Shown: positions 6,999-14,973, counted from the first letter of the stretch. The stretch: 16,720 bases of DNA from Bacteroidota bacterium (GCA_026702635.1 JAPPBZ010000291.1:1-16720), one strand, 5' to 3'. Notes: generated from the sequence alone by a model not told the origin. Made by a program: numbers and translations.

Positions 6999-7971
6999 CC
7001 GTCGCATAGGAAGTATCTGCCTCCTACTACTTATTTCGCTATGTGCCTGCCAGACCTCTGGGGTTGAGCAGGCATATCCAAGTCGCTCCCTGAGCTTCAT
7101 CGTACCCTGGGAAGTGGGGACGGGTGGTGATGTTGCCTCGCGTGTTTTAGCCCGCGGTCTTGAGAAGGAGCTCGATCAACCTGTCAATGTCGTGAATCGG
7201 GCCGGAGTCAACGGAGTCATTGGCCATGCGGCCTTGGTGCGGTCTGAGGCCGACGGCTATACACTGGGAGCTCTCACTGAGGACATCGCGATGATGCACT
7301 GGACGGGGCTCACGCATATCAACTTTGACAGCTACTCCCCGATTGCACTGATTGCCGTGAATCCCCCTGTGGTCACGGTCCGACATGACGCTCCCTGGGA
7401 GACCATCCACGACCTCATTACTGGACTAAGAGTGAGCCCGGAAACATTGACGGCAAGCGGCTCCCGCTTTGGCGGTCTATGGGATCTAAGCCGAATCGGA
7501 TTTCTCGAAGCCGCTGGTCTCGATGCGTCTGCAATGTCATGGCAGCCCAGCCAGGGATCGGCTCCTGCTCTGCAGTATTTATTGGCAGACAGCGTGGATG
7601 TTATCATATCATCTCTGTCTGCTGTTGACTCGCTTCGCAGAGCGGGCCAAGTACGAATACTGGCAACCATGTCAGGGGAGCGACTCCCCTCTGCACCAGA
7701 TATCCCCACTCTTAAGGAATCGGGAATTGACTACGAATCCTTGGGAAGCTGGTTTGCACTTGCGGCTCCGAAGAACCTACCAGATGCAAGGCTGGAGCTG
7801 TTACGTGTTGCTGTATGGAATATGTCAAAGCGACCTGAATTTAGGGAATCCATCCAGCGCACCGGATTTCAATTACGACATATTACAGGAAGCGCCTTGG
7901 AGTCATTTCTGTACGAAGAGGACCTCCACAATGGTTTGCTTTTGGATAAAGCTGGACTTTCTCTGGAATAG
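6991..7971 (+). CDS. Bug/TctC-family tripartite tricarboxylate transporter solute-binding lipoprotein
   Basis: I choose the GTG at 6991, giving 326 residues. The frame stays open upstream to an ATG at 6949 inside DinB B, but the GTG start leaves a short lipoprotein signal (VDDRRIGSICLLLLISLCAC) with the lipobox L17-C-A-C20. A GTG at 6988 is equally possible. The mature protein is a typical Bug-family binding protein: YPSRSLSFIVPW (29-40), GTGGDVASRVLARGLEKEL, VVNRAGVNGVIG, ADGYTLG, DSVDVIISSLS, LPSAPDIPTLKESG and SWFALAAPKNLP. Bug proteins bind carboxylates, amides or aromatic acids in the periplasm, normally for TctA/TctB membrane subunits. None are encoded in this window, so it may serve a distant permease or act as a sensor. 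It is the last gene of the operon. Confidence 0.92.
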   Translation: MDDRRIGSICLLLLISLCACQTSGVEQAYPSRSLSFIVPWEVGTGGDVASRVLARGLEKELDQPVNVVNRAGVNGVIGHAALVRSEADGYTLGALTEDIAMMHWTGLTHINFDSYSPIALIAVNPPVVTVRHDAPWETIHDLITGLRVSPETLTASGSRFGGLWDLSRIGFLEAAGLDASAMSWQPSQGSAPALQYLLADSVDVIISSLSAVDSLRRAGQVRILATMSGERLPSAPDIPTLKESGIDYESLGSWFALAAPKNLPDARLELLRVAVWNMSKRPEFRESIQRTGFQLRHITGSALESFLYEEDLHNGLLLDKAGLSLE

Positions 7972-8101
7972 CCGGAAACCATCCATTGCAAAACTTTATT
8001 AGAGTTATATGTCTTCGCAAAAACCCGAACCTCCACGTGTCTCTTTCTCTGCTTAGCAGGTTGGTGAGGGAAGGGATTGTCGCCAGGCGGAACCGACTAA
8101 G
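7972..8101. other. Convergent intergenic region between TctC and CPBP genes
   Basis: These 130 bp separate two convergent stop codons. A plus-strand ATG at 8009 opens only 15 codons (MSSQKPEPPRVSFSA, then TAG). This could be a decayed gene start, but it is too short to assign. No convincing hairpin with a T-run was found for either direction. Confidence 0.5.
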
Positions 8102-8878
8102 TCATATCCCAAATAGGGCCGTACGTAATGCTTCGAGCCCTAAACCACTCGCTCCCGTACGAATTCGAAGACTGCACCAGAAATCCAGTGCCAGCATCTG
8201 CATAAAGTGAATCGGCACTGCAATCCAGAAGGAGCGACAACGCCAAACCAGTGCCCCCAGAACAATGCCTCCCAGTAATGAGAGGACCAATTCGCTGGTG
8301 GGCTTATGTACATGCAATAAGGCGAAAGGGAGTGCCTGAACGAAAATCGCATGCACTCCAAACGTATGCGCTGTCCCAAACAGCATAAACCCCCTCCAAA
8401 GGTACTCCCAGCCAATCCAATACAACAGAAAGAGTGAGTGATAGATTACAAAAATGGACCAGGAGTCCACGGCTCCGCGATAATGTGGGTATTCCACCTG
8501 AAAAGCTGTTCCATCCGAGAGTATCCAGGTTCCAATGAGCACTATCGGCACATAGGCAGCAAACAGGATCAATGCCAATTTCCAGTCACCGAGCCCTAAC
8601 CCAATCTCTGTCGGCTTTTTTCGAAATCCAACTACCAGAACCAGTACCGGGATTAAAAACCCGCTCACACCTTGAATCGAAAACCACCACCCCCATGCCT
8701 GCAATCTGCTCCCATCGGGGACAATGTGACCTAAGAAAAAGTCTTGGCTACCGAACTTAAAAGTTACGATTAAGAGCAGCGCACAGAGCGTGAGCACAAC
8801 CGTCGTCTGCAGGTCCAATGACCGCAGTCCCTTGATAAACCGTTGTCTCTCGGAACCCAACACCCTGCTATGACCCAC
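8102..8878 (-). CDS. CPBP family (CAAX protease/Abi-like) integral membrane protein
   Basis: The protein has 258 residues with about eight hydrophobic segments (for example 26-40, 63-84, 99-120, 142-157, 174-190, 197-212). Three family motifs are recognisable: W157-E158-YLW-R162-G, which corresponds to the EExxxR motif but with Trp where the first Glu is expected; F185-ALL-H189 (FxxxH); and H224-FMQM (the third His motif). CPBP proteins are intramembrane proteases related to Rce1, acting in protein processing, bacteriocin immunity or unknown roles. The missing first Glu leaves catalysis in doubt. The start is GTG at 8878, since no Met codon occurs before the first motif. It overlaps the 3' end of the S9 peptidase gene by 11 bp. 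A second GTG at 8863 is possible. Likely cotranscribed with the peptidase. Confidence 0.85.
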   Translation of the reverse strand: MGHSRVLGSERQRFIKGLRSLDLQTTVVLTLCALLLIVTFKFGSQDFFLGHIVPDGSRLQAWGWWFSIQGVSGFLIPVLVLVVGFRKKPTEIGLGLGDWKLALILFAAYVPIVLIGTWILSDGTAFQVEYPHYRGAVDSWSIFVIYHSLFLLYWIGWEYLWRGFMLFGTAHTFGVHAIFVQALPFALLHVHKPTSELVLSLLGGIVLGALVWRCRSFWIAVPIHFMQMLALDFWCSLRIRTGASGLGLEALRTALFGI

Positions 8879-11108
8879 TTCCTACATGGCGCTCCATGAA
8901 CTCCCAAATTCGCAGGAGTCGATCAATACGTTGTTTCGGATTGCCGGTACGCGAGAGGTTATGCCCTGCATTCGGGTACCGCACATATTCCACTGGACGT
9001 TCCAGTGCCTTTAAGCTTTTGTACAGTACCTCACTCTGAATAACGCCGGTTCGAAGATCATTATCTGCGTGCATGATCAAAAGTGGTGTCCGGATCTGAT
9101 CAACAAACGTGATCGGTGAGTTCGCTCGTAGAAGTACACCCGCTTCCCAGGGATACCCTCCAAAATGATTTGGCACCAAGCGCCAGGCATTGCCCTCGCC
9201 AAAAAATGTACTCAAGTCATAAACTCCGCGCTGAGCGACTGCAGCCTTGAATCGCTGATCCTGAGATACAATCCAGGCCGTGAGATATCCGGCATAGGAG
9301 CCACCCGTCACTACCTGACGATCCGTATTCACCCACCGAGTCCTCCTTGTCACCTCAGTCGCCACAGCCAGTACATCCCCACCAGGACCTACTCCCCAAT
9401 CCTGATAATTTGCCCGCCGGAATGCATGCCCGTATCCACCAGATCCACGAGGATTGGAATAAACCAGGCCGTAACCCTGTGCCGTCAAAAACTGAAACTC
9501 ATGCCACATCGTCGCTTCACCTGGTCCCCACATTGATGCGGGGCCTCCATGAATGGCAACCAGGAGCGGATATGTCCGCCCCGGAGCCTGAAATGTGGGG
9601 GGCATCACCCAGTACTGCACATTAAGGGTATCCCTTTGTAAGCGGTACTCTGCTGGAAAGCTCAGTGCTTTATTCTGAAGCCATCCTGAATTGTGCGCTG
9701 TGATCGCCGTTGATGATTCAAAATCCATTGAAGAGGCATGCAGCTCTGATGGATTGAGAACCTGGGTTGTTACCATATAAGCCATGGCCGTTGTTATGTC
9801 ATAGCTACCAATGCCCCGACTATTTTCTGTCATCTGTGTAACGGGAAGTCCCCGGTGGAGCAATTCCCCACGATAAAAGAATGACCTCGCACTCTGGGCT
9901 AAACTGTCAACCAGAAGTGAGTCAGTGGGGGGCTCCACTGTTGGAAGTGCTGGCCGACCCTCATTGACGGATGCTCGGTACAGCGGTACACCCCCCTCGG
10001 ATGGGGCCGTGAAATACACAAACCACTCATCATGAGACCACTTGACACTCCTAATACTCCGATCAAAGTCAAGGGTCAGCATTTCGGGGGGACTCAACCC
10101 ATCAATGGCAAAATATCCAAGTTCGGATTGCGCGTACCCAGGATCGGTAAGACTACTTGCCTGGAACGTGATAAACCGCCCACTGGGGGAGACGATTGGA
10201 GAAGTCAAACGATAGCCCCCAATGTCAAGCAATAAACGCTTGCGCAAAGATTCTATATCAACAAGAAACAGGTCCCGATCCTGCTCCCGGTCAGGATGAC
10301 CTGCAGCCTCAGGATAACCGCTTACAACAATCTGGCGGTTGTCCAAAAGCCATGTTGCATTACTAAAGCTGTAATGCCCCGTCGTAACCATCTTGATCTC
10401 TGGATCATCACCAGCTAGGTTTGCAACGAAATAGTGCCTTGAACGATACTCTGGGGATAAGTCTAATTCACCCTGGAAATTCAGCCGATTCAATAGACGT
10501 GGATTGGCATCTCTACGATTCTTATCCAGCCACGCTCTCACGTTTGCCAGTTCTCCATCCGGATTTGCCTCCGCGGTATGCTCCTCCCAGGACGATCTCC
10601 CCGGACGCTCTTGTGACCATTCTGGCGTAATTCCGGTGAGCTCAAGGACTTCGTCTCTGCTGAGCGTTGTAGAAAAAAGTATATTCTCCCCGTCGGGCGA
10701 CCATTGCGGTTCACTGACTCCGTGCTTAAAACTGAACAACTGCCTTGCTTCTCCACCGTAAATGGAGATCTCAAAAACCTGGGAGTTCCCCTCCACACTG
10801 CGCAGAAATGTGATCCGCTCACTATCTGGATGCCACACAGGAGAGTTCCCTCCTCCATAGGTCATCTGTTTGGGGGGCTCCGACCGATCCGCGGCAGCCA
10901 TCCAGATTTCAGATTGATACCGGTAATCATCGTCTCCATCTGGAATGATAGAACGAACTGTATAGGCAACATAGCGCCCATTGGGGGCCGCAGTGACACC
11001 GCCAAGCTGCTGAATCTTTAGCAAGTCAGTAGCTAAAATGGGCTCCCGCTCAACCTGGGCAGTAACACTTGTGGCGAAAAAGCAAACTCCAATCAATAGG
11101 ATGCGCAT
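8868..11108 (-). CDS. Exported S9 family serine peptidase (prolyl oligopeptidase / acylaminoacyl-peptidase type)
   Basis: The protein has 746 residues from the ATG at 11108, which gives a Sec signal peptide (MRILLIGVCFFATSVTA, cleavage before Q18). The open frame continues upstream to 11294, but through unrelated sequence that contains a terminator-like hairpin. Residues 20-480 form a beta-propeller built from WD40/TolB-like repeats (APNGRYVAY, WHPDSERITFL, WSPDGENILF, VSPSGRFITF, WSHDEWFVYF). The C-terminal alpha/beta hydrolase has HGGP (520-523), the nucleophile S604 in GGSYAG, D684 in MHADNDLRTG and H716 in YPNAGHN, a complete catalytic triad. It should cut short peptides in the periplasm or at the cell surface. 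Its length is usual for exported S9 members. The downstream membrane protein gene overlaps it. Confidence 0.95.
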   Translation of the reverse strand: MRILLIGVCFFATSVTAQVEREPILATDLLKIQQLGGVTAAPNGRYVAYTVRSIIPDGDDDYRYQSEIWMAAADRSEPPKQMTYGGGNSPVWHPDSERITFLRSVEGNSQVFEISIYGGEARQLFSFKHGVSEPQWSPDGENILFSTTLSRDEVLELTGITPEWSQERPGRSSWEEHTAEANPDGELANVRAWLDKNRRDANPRLLNRLNFQGELDLSPEYRSRHYFVANLAGDDPEIKMVTTGHYSFSNATWLLDNRQIVVSGYPEAAGHPDREQDRDLFLVDIESLRKRLLLDIGGYRLTSPIVSPSGRFITFQASSLTDPGYAQSELGYFAIDGLSPPEMLTLDFDRSIRSVKWSHDEWFVYFTAPSEGGVPLYRASVNEGRPALPTVEPPTDSLLVDSLAQSARSFFYRGELLHRGLPVTQMTENSRGIGSYDITTAMAYMVTTQVLNPSELHASSMDFESSTAITAHNSGWLQNKALSFPAEYRLQRDTLNVQYWVMPPTFQAPGRTYPLLVAIHGGPASMWGPGEATMWHEFQFLTAQGYGLVYSNPRGSGGYGHAFRRANYQDWGVGPGGDVLAVATEVTRRTRWVNTDRQVVTGGSYAGYLTAWIVSQDQRFKAAVAQRGVYDLSTFFGEGNAWRLVPNHFGGYPWEAGVLLRANSPITFVDQIRTPLLIMHADNDLRTGVIQSEVLYKSLKALERPVEYVRYPNAGHNLSRTGNPKQRIDRLLRIWEFMERHVGSGS

Positions 11109-11348
11109 GGGCTTAAAGTAGATAATTACGATCCGCAAAATATACGTCAGGCAAAAAGATGGGGAATTATATGCAAGGTGCGTTGGCACTCGTGCATATA
11201 ATTCCCCAAAGATAGGTTTAGAGACTCGATTGCAACGACCCCACAGGTGGCGGCTACAATGTCCGCAATGAAGGCCCTGCCCACGAAGGAGCAAACACCT
11301 ACATTATGTAATCCACCCCATATCGTACGGTCATCTTCTGTATCTATA
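11109..11348. other. Intergenic region between M16 and S9 peptidase genes
   Basis: The 240 bp hold the hairpin at 11161-11207 and presumably the promoter of the S9 gene between the hairpin and 11108. That stretch is AT-rich on the minus strand (TATATTTTGCGG, then TAATTATC), but no confident -35/-10 or Bacteroidota-type TAnnTTTG box was fixed. On the plus strand 11222-11311 is a stop-free stretch discussed in the findings. No tRNA or recognisable gene was found. Confidence 0.6.
11161..11207 (-). terminator. Hairpin with perfect 15-bp arms followed by a T-run, probable terminator of the M16 gene
   Basis: Left arm GGGGAATTATATGCA (11161-11175) and right arm TGCATATAATTCCCC (11193-11207) are exact reverse complements. 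Inside them GTGC (11178-11181) pairs with GCAC (11186-11189) around a GTTG tetraloop, with a small internal loop between the stems. On the minus strand the stem is followed by AT and CTTTTTG (11153-11159), which suits rho-independent termination of leftward transcription. On the plus strand no T-run follows. It lies 141 bp after the M16 stop and 52 bp before the S9 start, so an attenuator or mRNA-stabilising role in the S9 leader is an alternative. Confidence 0.6.
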
Positions 11349-14183
11349 TCAGGGCTGTTCGGGAAAGAGCGTTACCTGTACGTAGCGATCAGTCAGCCAT
11401 TTTGTGGCAGCCTGCTGCAGATCTTCTGCGGTCAGGCTGTCCACGAGCTCGTCATAACGTAGAATGTCGAGTGGCTCCGAAACACTGTCCGAATAGTAGG
11501 AGCTGCGCAGCGCACTAAGCCAGAACCGATTCTCCTCAAGATCTGTGATCCGAGCCTGACGTTGCTGCTCCTGCACTCGTGCGACATAATCTTCCTCCAC
11601 GCCGCTTTGCTTGATCTCTTCAATGGTCTCGAATACGGCATTCGTCAATTCTTCTGCACGCTCTGGGTCACAGCCAAAGCTGATCGAAAACCGATACTTT
11701 TGCTGAGGACGCCGCAACTGTATGGCACTCACGCCCGCACCGTAGATCCCACCACGCTCCTCGCGCAATTCTTCGAACAAGAGAATATCAAGGAGTCTCT
11801 CCAAGGATTCCATATGATGGCGAGCCTGTCGGGAATCTTCATAGTCTCCGTTAAATGTGATATTTACGCGACTCTGTGGCTCTTCTCCCTTATATACCGT
11901 TTTGACAACCGTACCTTCGGGATACTGTACGTTTACGTCCTGCCACGTTTCTTCTCGATCCGTCGCAGGCAGTGTGCCTAGATACGTCTGAGCGAGATCA
12001 GTCAGTGTATCAACTTCAAAGGCACCTACGAAGACAAACACGAAATCATCCATGTCGGCATATCGCTCCTGATAGACCTGCAGCGCGCGTTCCATATCTA
12101 TCGCATCAAGCTCCTCCATTTTGGTAGGTCTGTAGCGTGGGTGATTCATGTATAATGTCGTGCTGAGCGTGTCACTAAATGCTGCACTAGGAGAATTCTC
12201 GCGATTCGCCAGAAAAGTGCGGTTCAGATTGACCTGAGACAAAAATGCAGAAGAGTCCAGGCGTGCCTGCGTAGCACGTAGGTGAATTAACTGGAAGAGT
12301 AATTCCAGGTCTTCCGGTGACGCTTGGCCACTGAACCCCTCAAATAAAGAACTGATGGACGCGGACACAGATGCCCTTTTTCCTGAAAGCTTTTTCTGTA
12401 ACTCCGTCTGGTTGAACGCGCCAACTCCACTACCATTTACAGTTGATGCTGCAAACGACGCAGTAAGGTACTCACCGTCACCGTACAGAGATGTGCCGCC
12501 CTCGCTGAAGGACGTGAACCGAACCTCGTCAGCACGAAAATCTGTCGGCTTCATTACAACGCGAATACCGTTCGACAATGTGATCTCAGAAACTCCGAGT
12601 TCGGGGATGGAATTTTCACTTACAACCGCAGCTGGCTCCAGTATCTCGTCAAACAAAGGGACATCCGATGTAGCATCAATGTAGGGTTCCACTACGGTAC
12701 CATTATATTCTTCGAAAGTGCTGGCCAATACCTCTTCGGTGACCCATTCAAGCGATGGTTTTTCGGGAAGATTCACGGTCACTACCCGATCCTCACTACT
12801 CAGCGCTTTTGGCAAATACGCACTTACTTCTTCCAGTGTGATAGTTGGCAGAAGCTGCTGCGCAAGCCGGTACTGATTCACGACACCCGGAATTGGAGAG
12901 TCTTCCAGATAATGATTCACATAAGGAGATACCAGCCGTGCCGAAGGTGTGTTTTCGCGCTCATTGTACGCTTCCTCACGCGAGCGGAGAAACGATTCTT
13001 TGAACCGCGACAATTCGCCGGGTGTGAACGGATGCTGTCTAACTCGTTCTGACTCGAGAATGAGTGTGCGAAGTGCGGCAACCAGGCTATCTTCATTCGC
13101 ATAGGCGGTTAAACTGAATTGGGGGAACCCTCGAACAAGGTCCCCAGCACCTGCTCCTGCAGCTAGAAAAGGTGCACGGGTACCATCCTGAGCAATCTCG
13201 CCAAAGCGCCGAGAAAGCATTCCCCTTGCCACGGACCCCACCAAAGACCTACGATAGTCAACAAGAGTTTTCATCGGCGCTTCTGGCTGTCTGTACCTCA
13301 TCGAAAGTACCGGGAAAAAATCATACTCTGGATCACTCACAACCTTGTATCGCGTTTCCATATATGGCACGTCAAAGGTCGGACGTGGCACCGGATTCTC
13401 GGCTGTTGGAATCGTGGCAAAATGTTCCTCCACCAGGGACTTCATGGTTGGTACATCCAGAGCACCTACGACAACAACCGCCATCAGATCGGGGCGATAC
13501 CAGGTTTCGTAAAAGCGGCGTACGGTCTCGTAGGCACTCTGTTTGATGACGAGTGTATCTCCGATTGGCAGCCGCTCCGCATAGCGGGATTCACCAAGAA
13601 TAACCGGAAGTTCCTCATCCAACATGCGTCCCTGTGCCCCTCGTCTGCTGCGCCACTCCTCAATCACAACACCGCGCTCATTATCAATTTCTTCGTCGCT
13701 CAGCGTAGCGTAGGCCGCCCAGTCTTCCAAGACCTGAAATGCCTTGCGTATCACCTCCATGCTATCCGTTGGTACCTGGAGTTGATAGACCGTTTCATCG
13801 AAACTCGTATAGGCATTGATGTCCGGGCCGATCTGCATGCCAATGCGCTGCAAAAAGGCCATTAGCGTCTGTTTCGGAAAGCGCCGCGTACCGTTAAACA
13901 GCATATGCTCCACGAAATGGGCCAGCCCAAGTTGATCTTCGTCCTCCAGTATACTACCGGCATTTACAACCAGTCGGAGCTCAAGACGAGACTCCGGCTC
14001 GTGGTTCTCTCGCAAATAGTATGTTACACCATTCTCCAATTGGCCAATGGTAACAGCACTATCAACGGGAATGGGCTGATTCAAGTCTAGCTGGGCCTGC
14101 ACGTTCACAGCGGGTAAAAAACCCGTCATGCAAAGTAAGAAAGCGGCCAGCACGGTTTTGAATGAAGTGGGATGTACGATCAT
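11349..14183 (-). CDS. Exported M16 family zinc metallopeptidase (PqqL-like, full two-half length)
   Basis: The protein has 944 residues from the ATG at 14183. This start gives a Sec signal peptide (about residues 1-30, ending in VNVQA before Q31). The open frame runs further up to 14453 but without M16-like sequence. The N-terminal half has the inverted zinc motif H89-F-V-E92-H93 in LGLAHFVEHMLFNGT, and NERGVVIEEWRS, where E169 and E176 match the downstream glutamates (E176 the likely third zinc ligand). A second M16 domain starts near residue 540 (LSNGIRVVMKPTDFRADEVRF) and runs to the end. It lacks the HxxEH motif, as is normal for the inactive half that closes the chamber. Such enzymes degrade peptides of limited size in the periplasm. 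It may share this task with the S9 peptidase downstream, but the hairpin between them suggests separate transcripts. Confidence 0.95.
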   Translation of the reverse strand: MIVHPTSFKTVLAAFLLCMTGFLPAVNVQAQLDLNQPIPVDSAVTIGQLENGVTYYLRENHEPESRLELRLVVNAGSILEDEDQLGLAHFVEHMLFNGTRRFPKQTLMAFLQRIGMQIGPDINAYTSFDETVYQLQVPTDSMEVIRKAFQVLEDWAAYATLSDEEIDNERGVVIEEWRSRRGAQGRMLDEELPVILGESRYAERLPIGDTLVIKQSAYETVRRFYETWYRPDLMAVVVVGALDVPTMKSLVEEHFATIPTAENPVPRPTFDVPYMETRYKVVSDPEYDFFPVLSMRYRQPEAPMKTLVDYRRSLVGSVARGMLSRRFGEIAQDGTRAPFLAAGAGAGDLVRGFPQFSLTAYANEDSLVAALRTLILESERVRQHPFTPGELSRFKESFLRSREEAYNERENTPSARLVSPYVNHYLEDSPIPGVVNQYRLAQQLLPTITLEEVSAYLPKALSSEDRVVTVNLPEKPSLEWVTEEVLASTFEEYNGTVVEPYIDATSDVPLFDEILEPAAVVSENSIPELGVSEITLSNGIRVVMKPTDFRADEVRFTSFSEGGTSLYGDGEYLTASFAASTVNGSGVGAFNQTELQKKLSGKRASVSASISSLFEGFSGQASPEDLELLFQLIHLRATQARLDSSAFLSQVNLNRTFLANRENSPSAAFSDTLSTTLYMNHPRYRPTKMEELDAIDMERALQVYQERYADMDDFVFVFVGAFEVDTLTDLAQTYLGTLPATDREETWQDVNVQYPEGTVVKTVYKGEEPQSRVNITFNGDYEDSRQARHHMESLERLLDILLFEELREERGGIYGAGVSAIQLRRPQQKYRFSISFGCDPERAEELTNAVFETIEEIKQSGVEEDYVARVQEQQRQARITDLEENRFWLSALRSSYYSDSVSEPLDILRYDELVDSLTAEDLQQAATKWLTDRYVQVTLFPEQP

Positions 14184-14471
14184 CGATCTCGAATTTGTAG
14201 TAGATGATTGTGAGAAAACACGAACTACAATGAACACATACCTGGGATTTAAGGTCCAATCGCAGATGCATTCAGGGGATTTATGTACTCTGAGTCCTGT
14301 AAGATTGCCTCCCATGCACCAGTCCAGCGCGTCAAGATTTTTCCGCGCGTGCAATCCTGGAAAAGATCTAGGCACTTGCACACGACATATTCTCTGACTG
14401 GCAGAATGACATTGAACCCAAATGTAGTCTGCGGGGTTTGCTGGTATCTTCACAAAAAAACTTCAAATTGA
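14184..14471. other. Divergent intergenic region between M16 and DinB-fold genes
   Basis: The 288 bp must hold the promoters of both divergent genes, but no box was identified with confidence. Close to the M16 start there is a perfect 7-bp inverted repeat, TTGTAGT and ACTACAA (about 14195-14232), with 24 bases between the arms. It could be an operator or a leader hairpin. The 20 bases before the DinB-fold start are A-rich (CACAAAAAAACTTCAAATTG) with no Shine-Dalgarno, as is common in Bacteroidota-like genomes. No coding signal was seen. Confidence 0.5.
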
Positions 14472-14969
14472 ATGACTGCAGATCCCCTTTATCTGGCATT
14501 TGGTGATATGGACTACGAATTAGGCGTGACGCGGAAAATGCTTTCGCGCGTCCCCGACGACTGCTTTGACTGGCGTCCACATAAAAAATCATGGACCATG
14601 GGCGAATTAGCCTCTCACATCGTCGATCTACTCTGGTGGCAGGTGACTACATTGGAGAAAGATGGCATCGATATGTCCCAACCCTGGCCAAAAATTATAG
14701 CATCGACACAGGCAGAGTTAATCGCCGCGTTTAATTCCAATGAGAAAAAATTGCTTGAGGTTCTTGACCGTACGACTGTGAATACGCTGTCTGAGCCCTG
14801 GACGCTCAGTTACGGAGACCAGGTGTATTTCACAGAGTCCAAAGCTACGGTACTCCGCCGATTTGGGATTAGCCATCTGGTCCATCACAGAGCTCAACTT
14901 TCCGTATATCTGCGGATGAATGATGTACCCTTACCTCCAAGCTATGGCCCAACTGCAGACGAGAACTAA
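14472..14969 (+). CDS. Cytoplasmic DinB-family protein
   Basis: The protein has 165 residues with no signal peptide. It has the DinB-like layout: YELGVTRKMLSRVPDDCFDWRPHKKSWTMGELASHIVDLLWW at the N-terminus with H49, and ISHLVHHRAQLSVYLRMNDVPLPPSYGP at the C-terminus with H135 and H139. The three His residues match the metal triad of the fold, and the C-terminal HHRAQLSVYLR...VP..YGPTADE is typical of DinB/YfiT-like proteins. Possible roles include thiol-dependent transferase or detoxification chemistry; none can be assigned. Similarity to the two exported paralogs is limited to the fold motifs (for example the shared FDWRP after the second helix start), so it is not part of the duplication. 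The stop is 5 bp from the convergent TPR gene stop. Confidence 0.9.
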   Translation: MTADPLYLAFGDMDYELGVTRKMLSRVPDDCFDWRPHKKSWTMGELASHIVDLLWWQVTTLEKDGIDMSQPWPKIIASTQAELIAAFNSNEKKLLEVLDRTTVNTLSEPWTLSYGDQVYFTESKATVLRRFGISHLVHHRAQLSVYLRMNDVPLPPSYGPTADEN

Positions 14970-14973
14970 TCCG

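Larger units (their letters stand above)
6341..7131 (+). repeat. Tandem duplication, copy B (amidohydrolase relic, DinB gene, intact TctC start)
   Basis: This is the right copy of the direct repeat described at 5555-6331. Here the amidohydrolase tail is the degenerate part and the TctC start is the functional one, the mirror image of copy A. This is what a simple unequal tandem duplication with breakpoints inside the two flanking genes produces: each flanking gene keeps one complete copy, at the outer side. The join between copies lies at about 6331-6342. No transposase, terminal inverted repeat or target-site duplication is visible at the edges. Confidence 0.9.

Noticed and set aside
5555..7131. 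The repeat as an insertion sequence or other mobile element
   Set aside because: There is no transposase, no terminal inverted repeats and no target duplication; the repeat edges fall inside host genes, as expected for unequal tandem duplication.
11109..11294. In-frame upstream extension of the S9 peptidase
   Set aside because: It would place the signal peptide internally and run through the terminator-like hairpin; the ATG at 11108 gives a normal exported protein.
14400..14417. TGGCAGAATGACATTGAA resembles a sigma-54 -24/-12 promoter
   Set aside because: The -12 element lacks the required GC dinucleotide (TTGA instead of TTGC).
14184..14453. In-frame upstream extension of the M16 peptidase by 90 residues
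   Set aside because: The extension is Cys/Arg-rich and unlike M16 sequences, and the ATG at 14183 starts a proper signal peptide.
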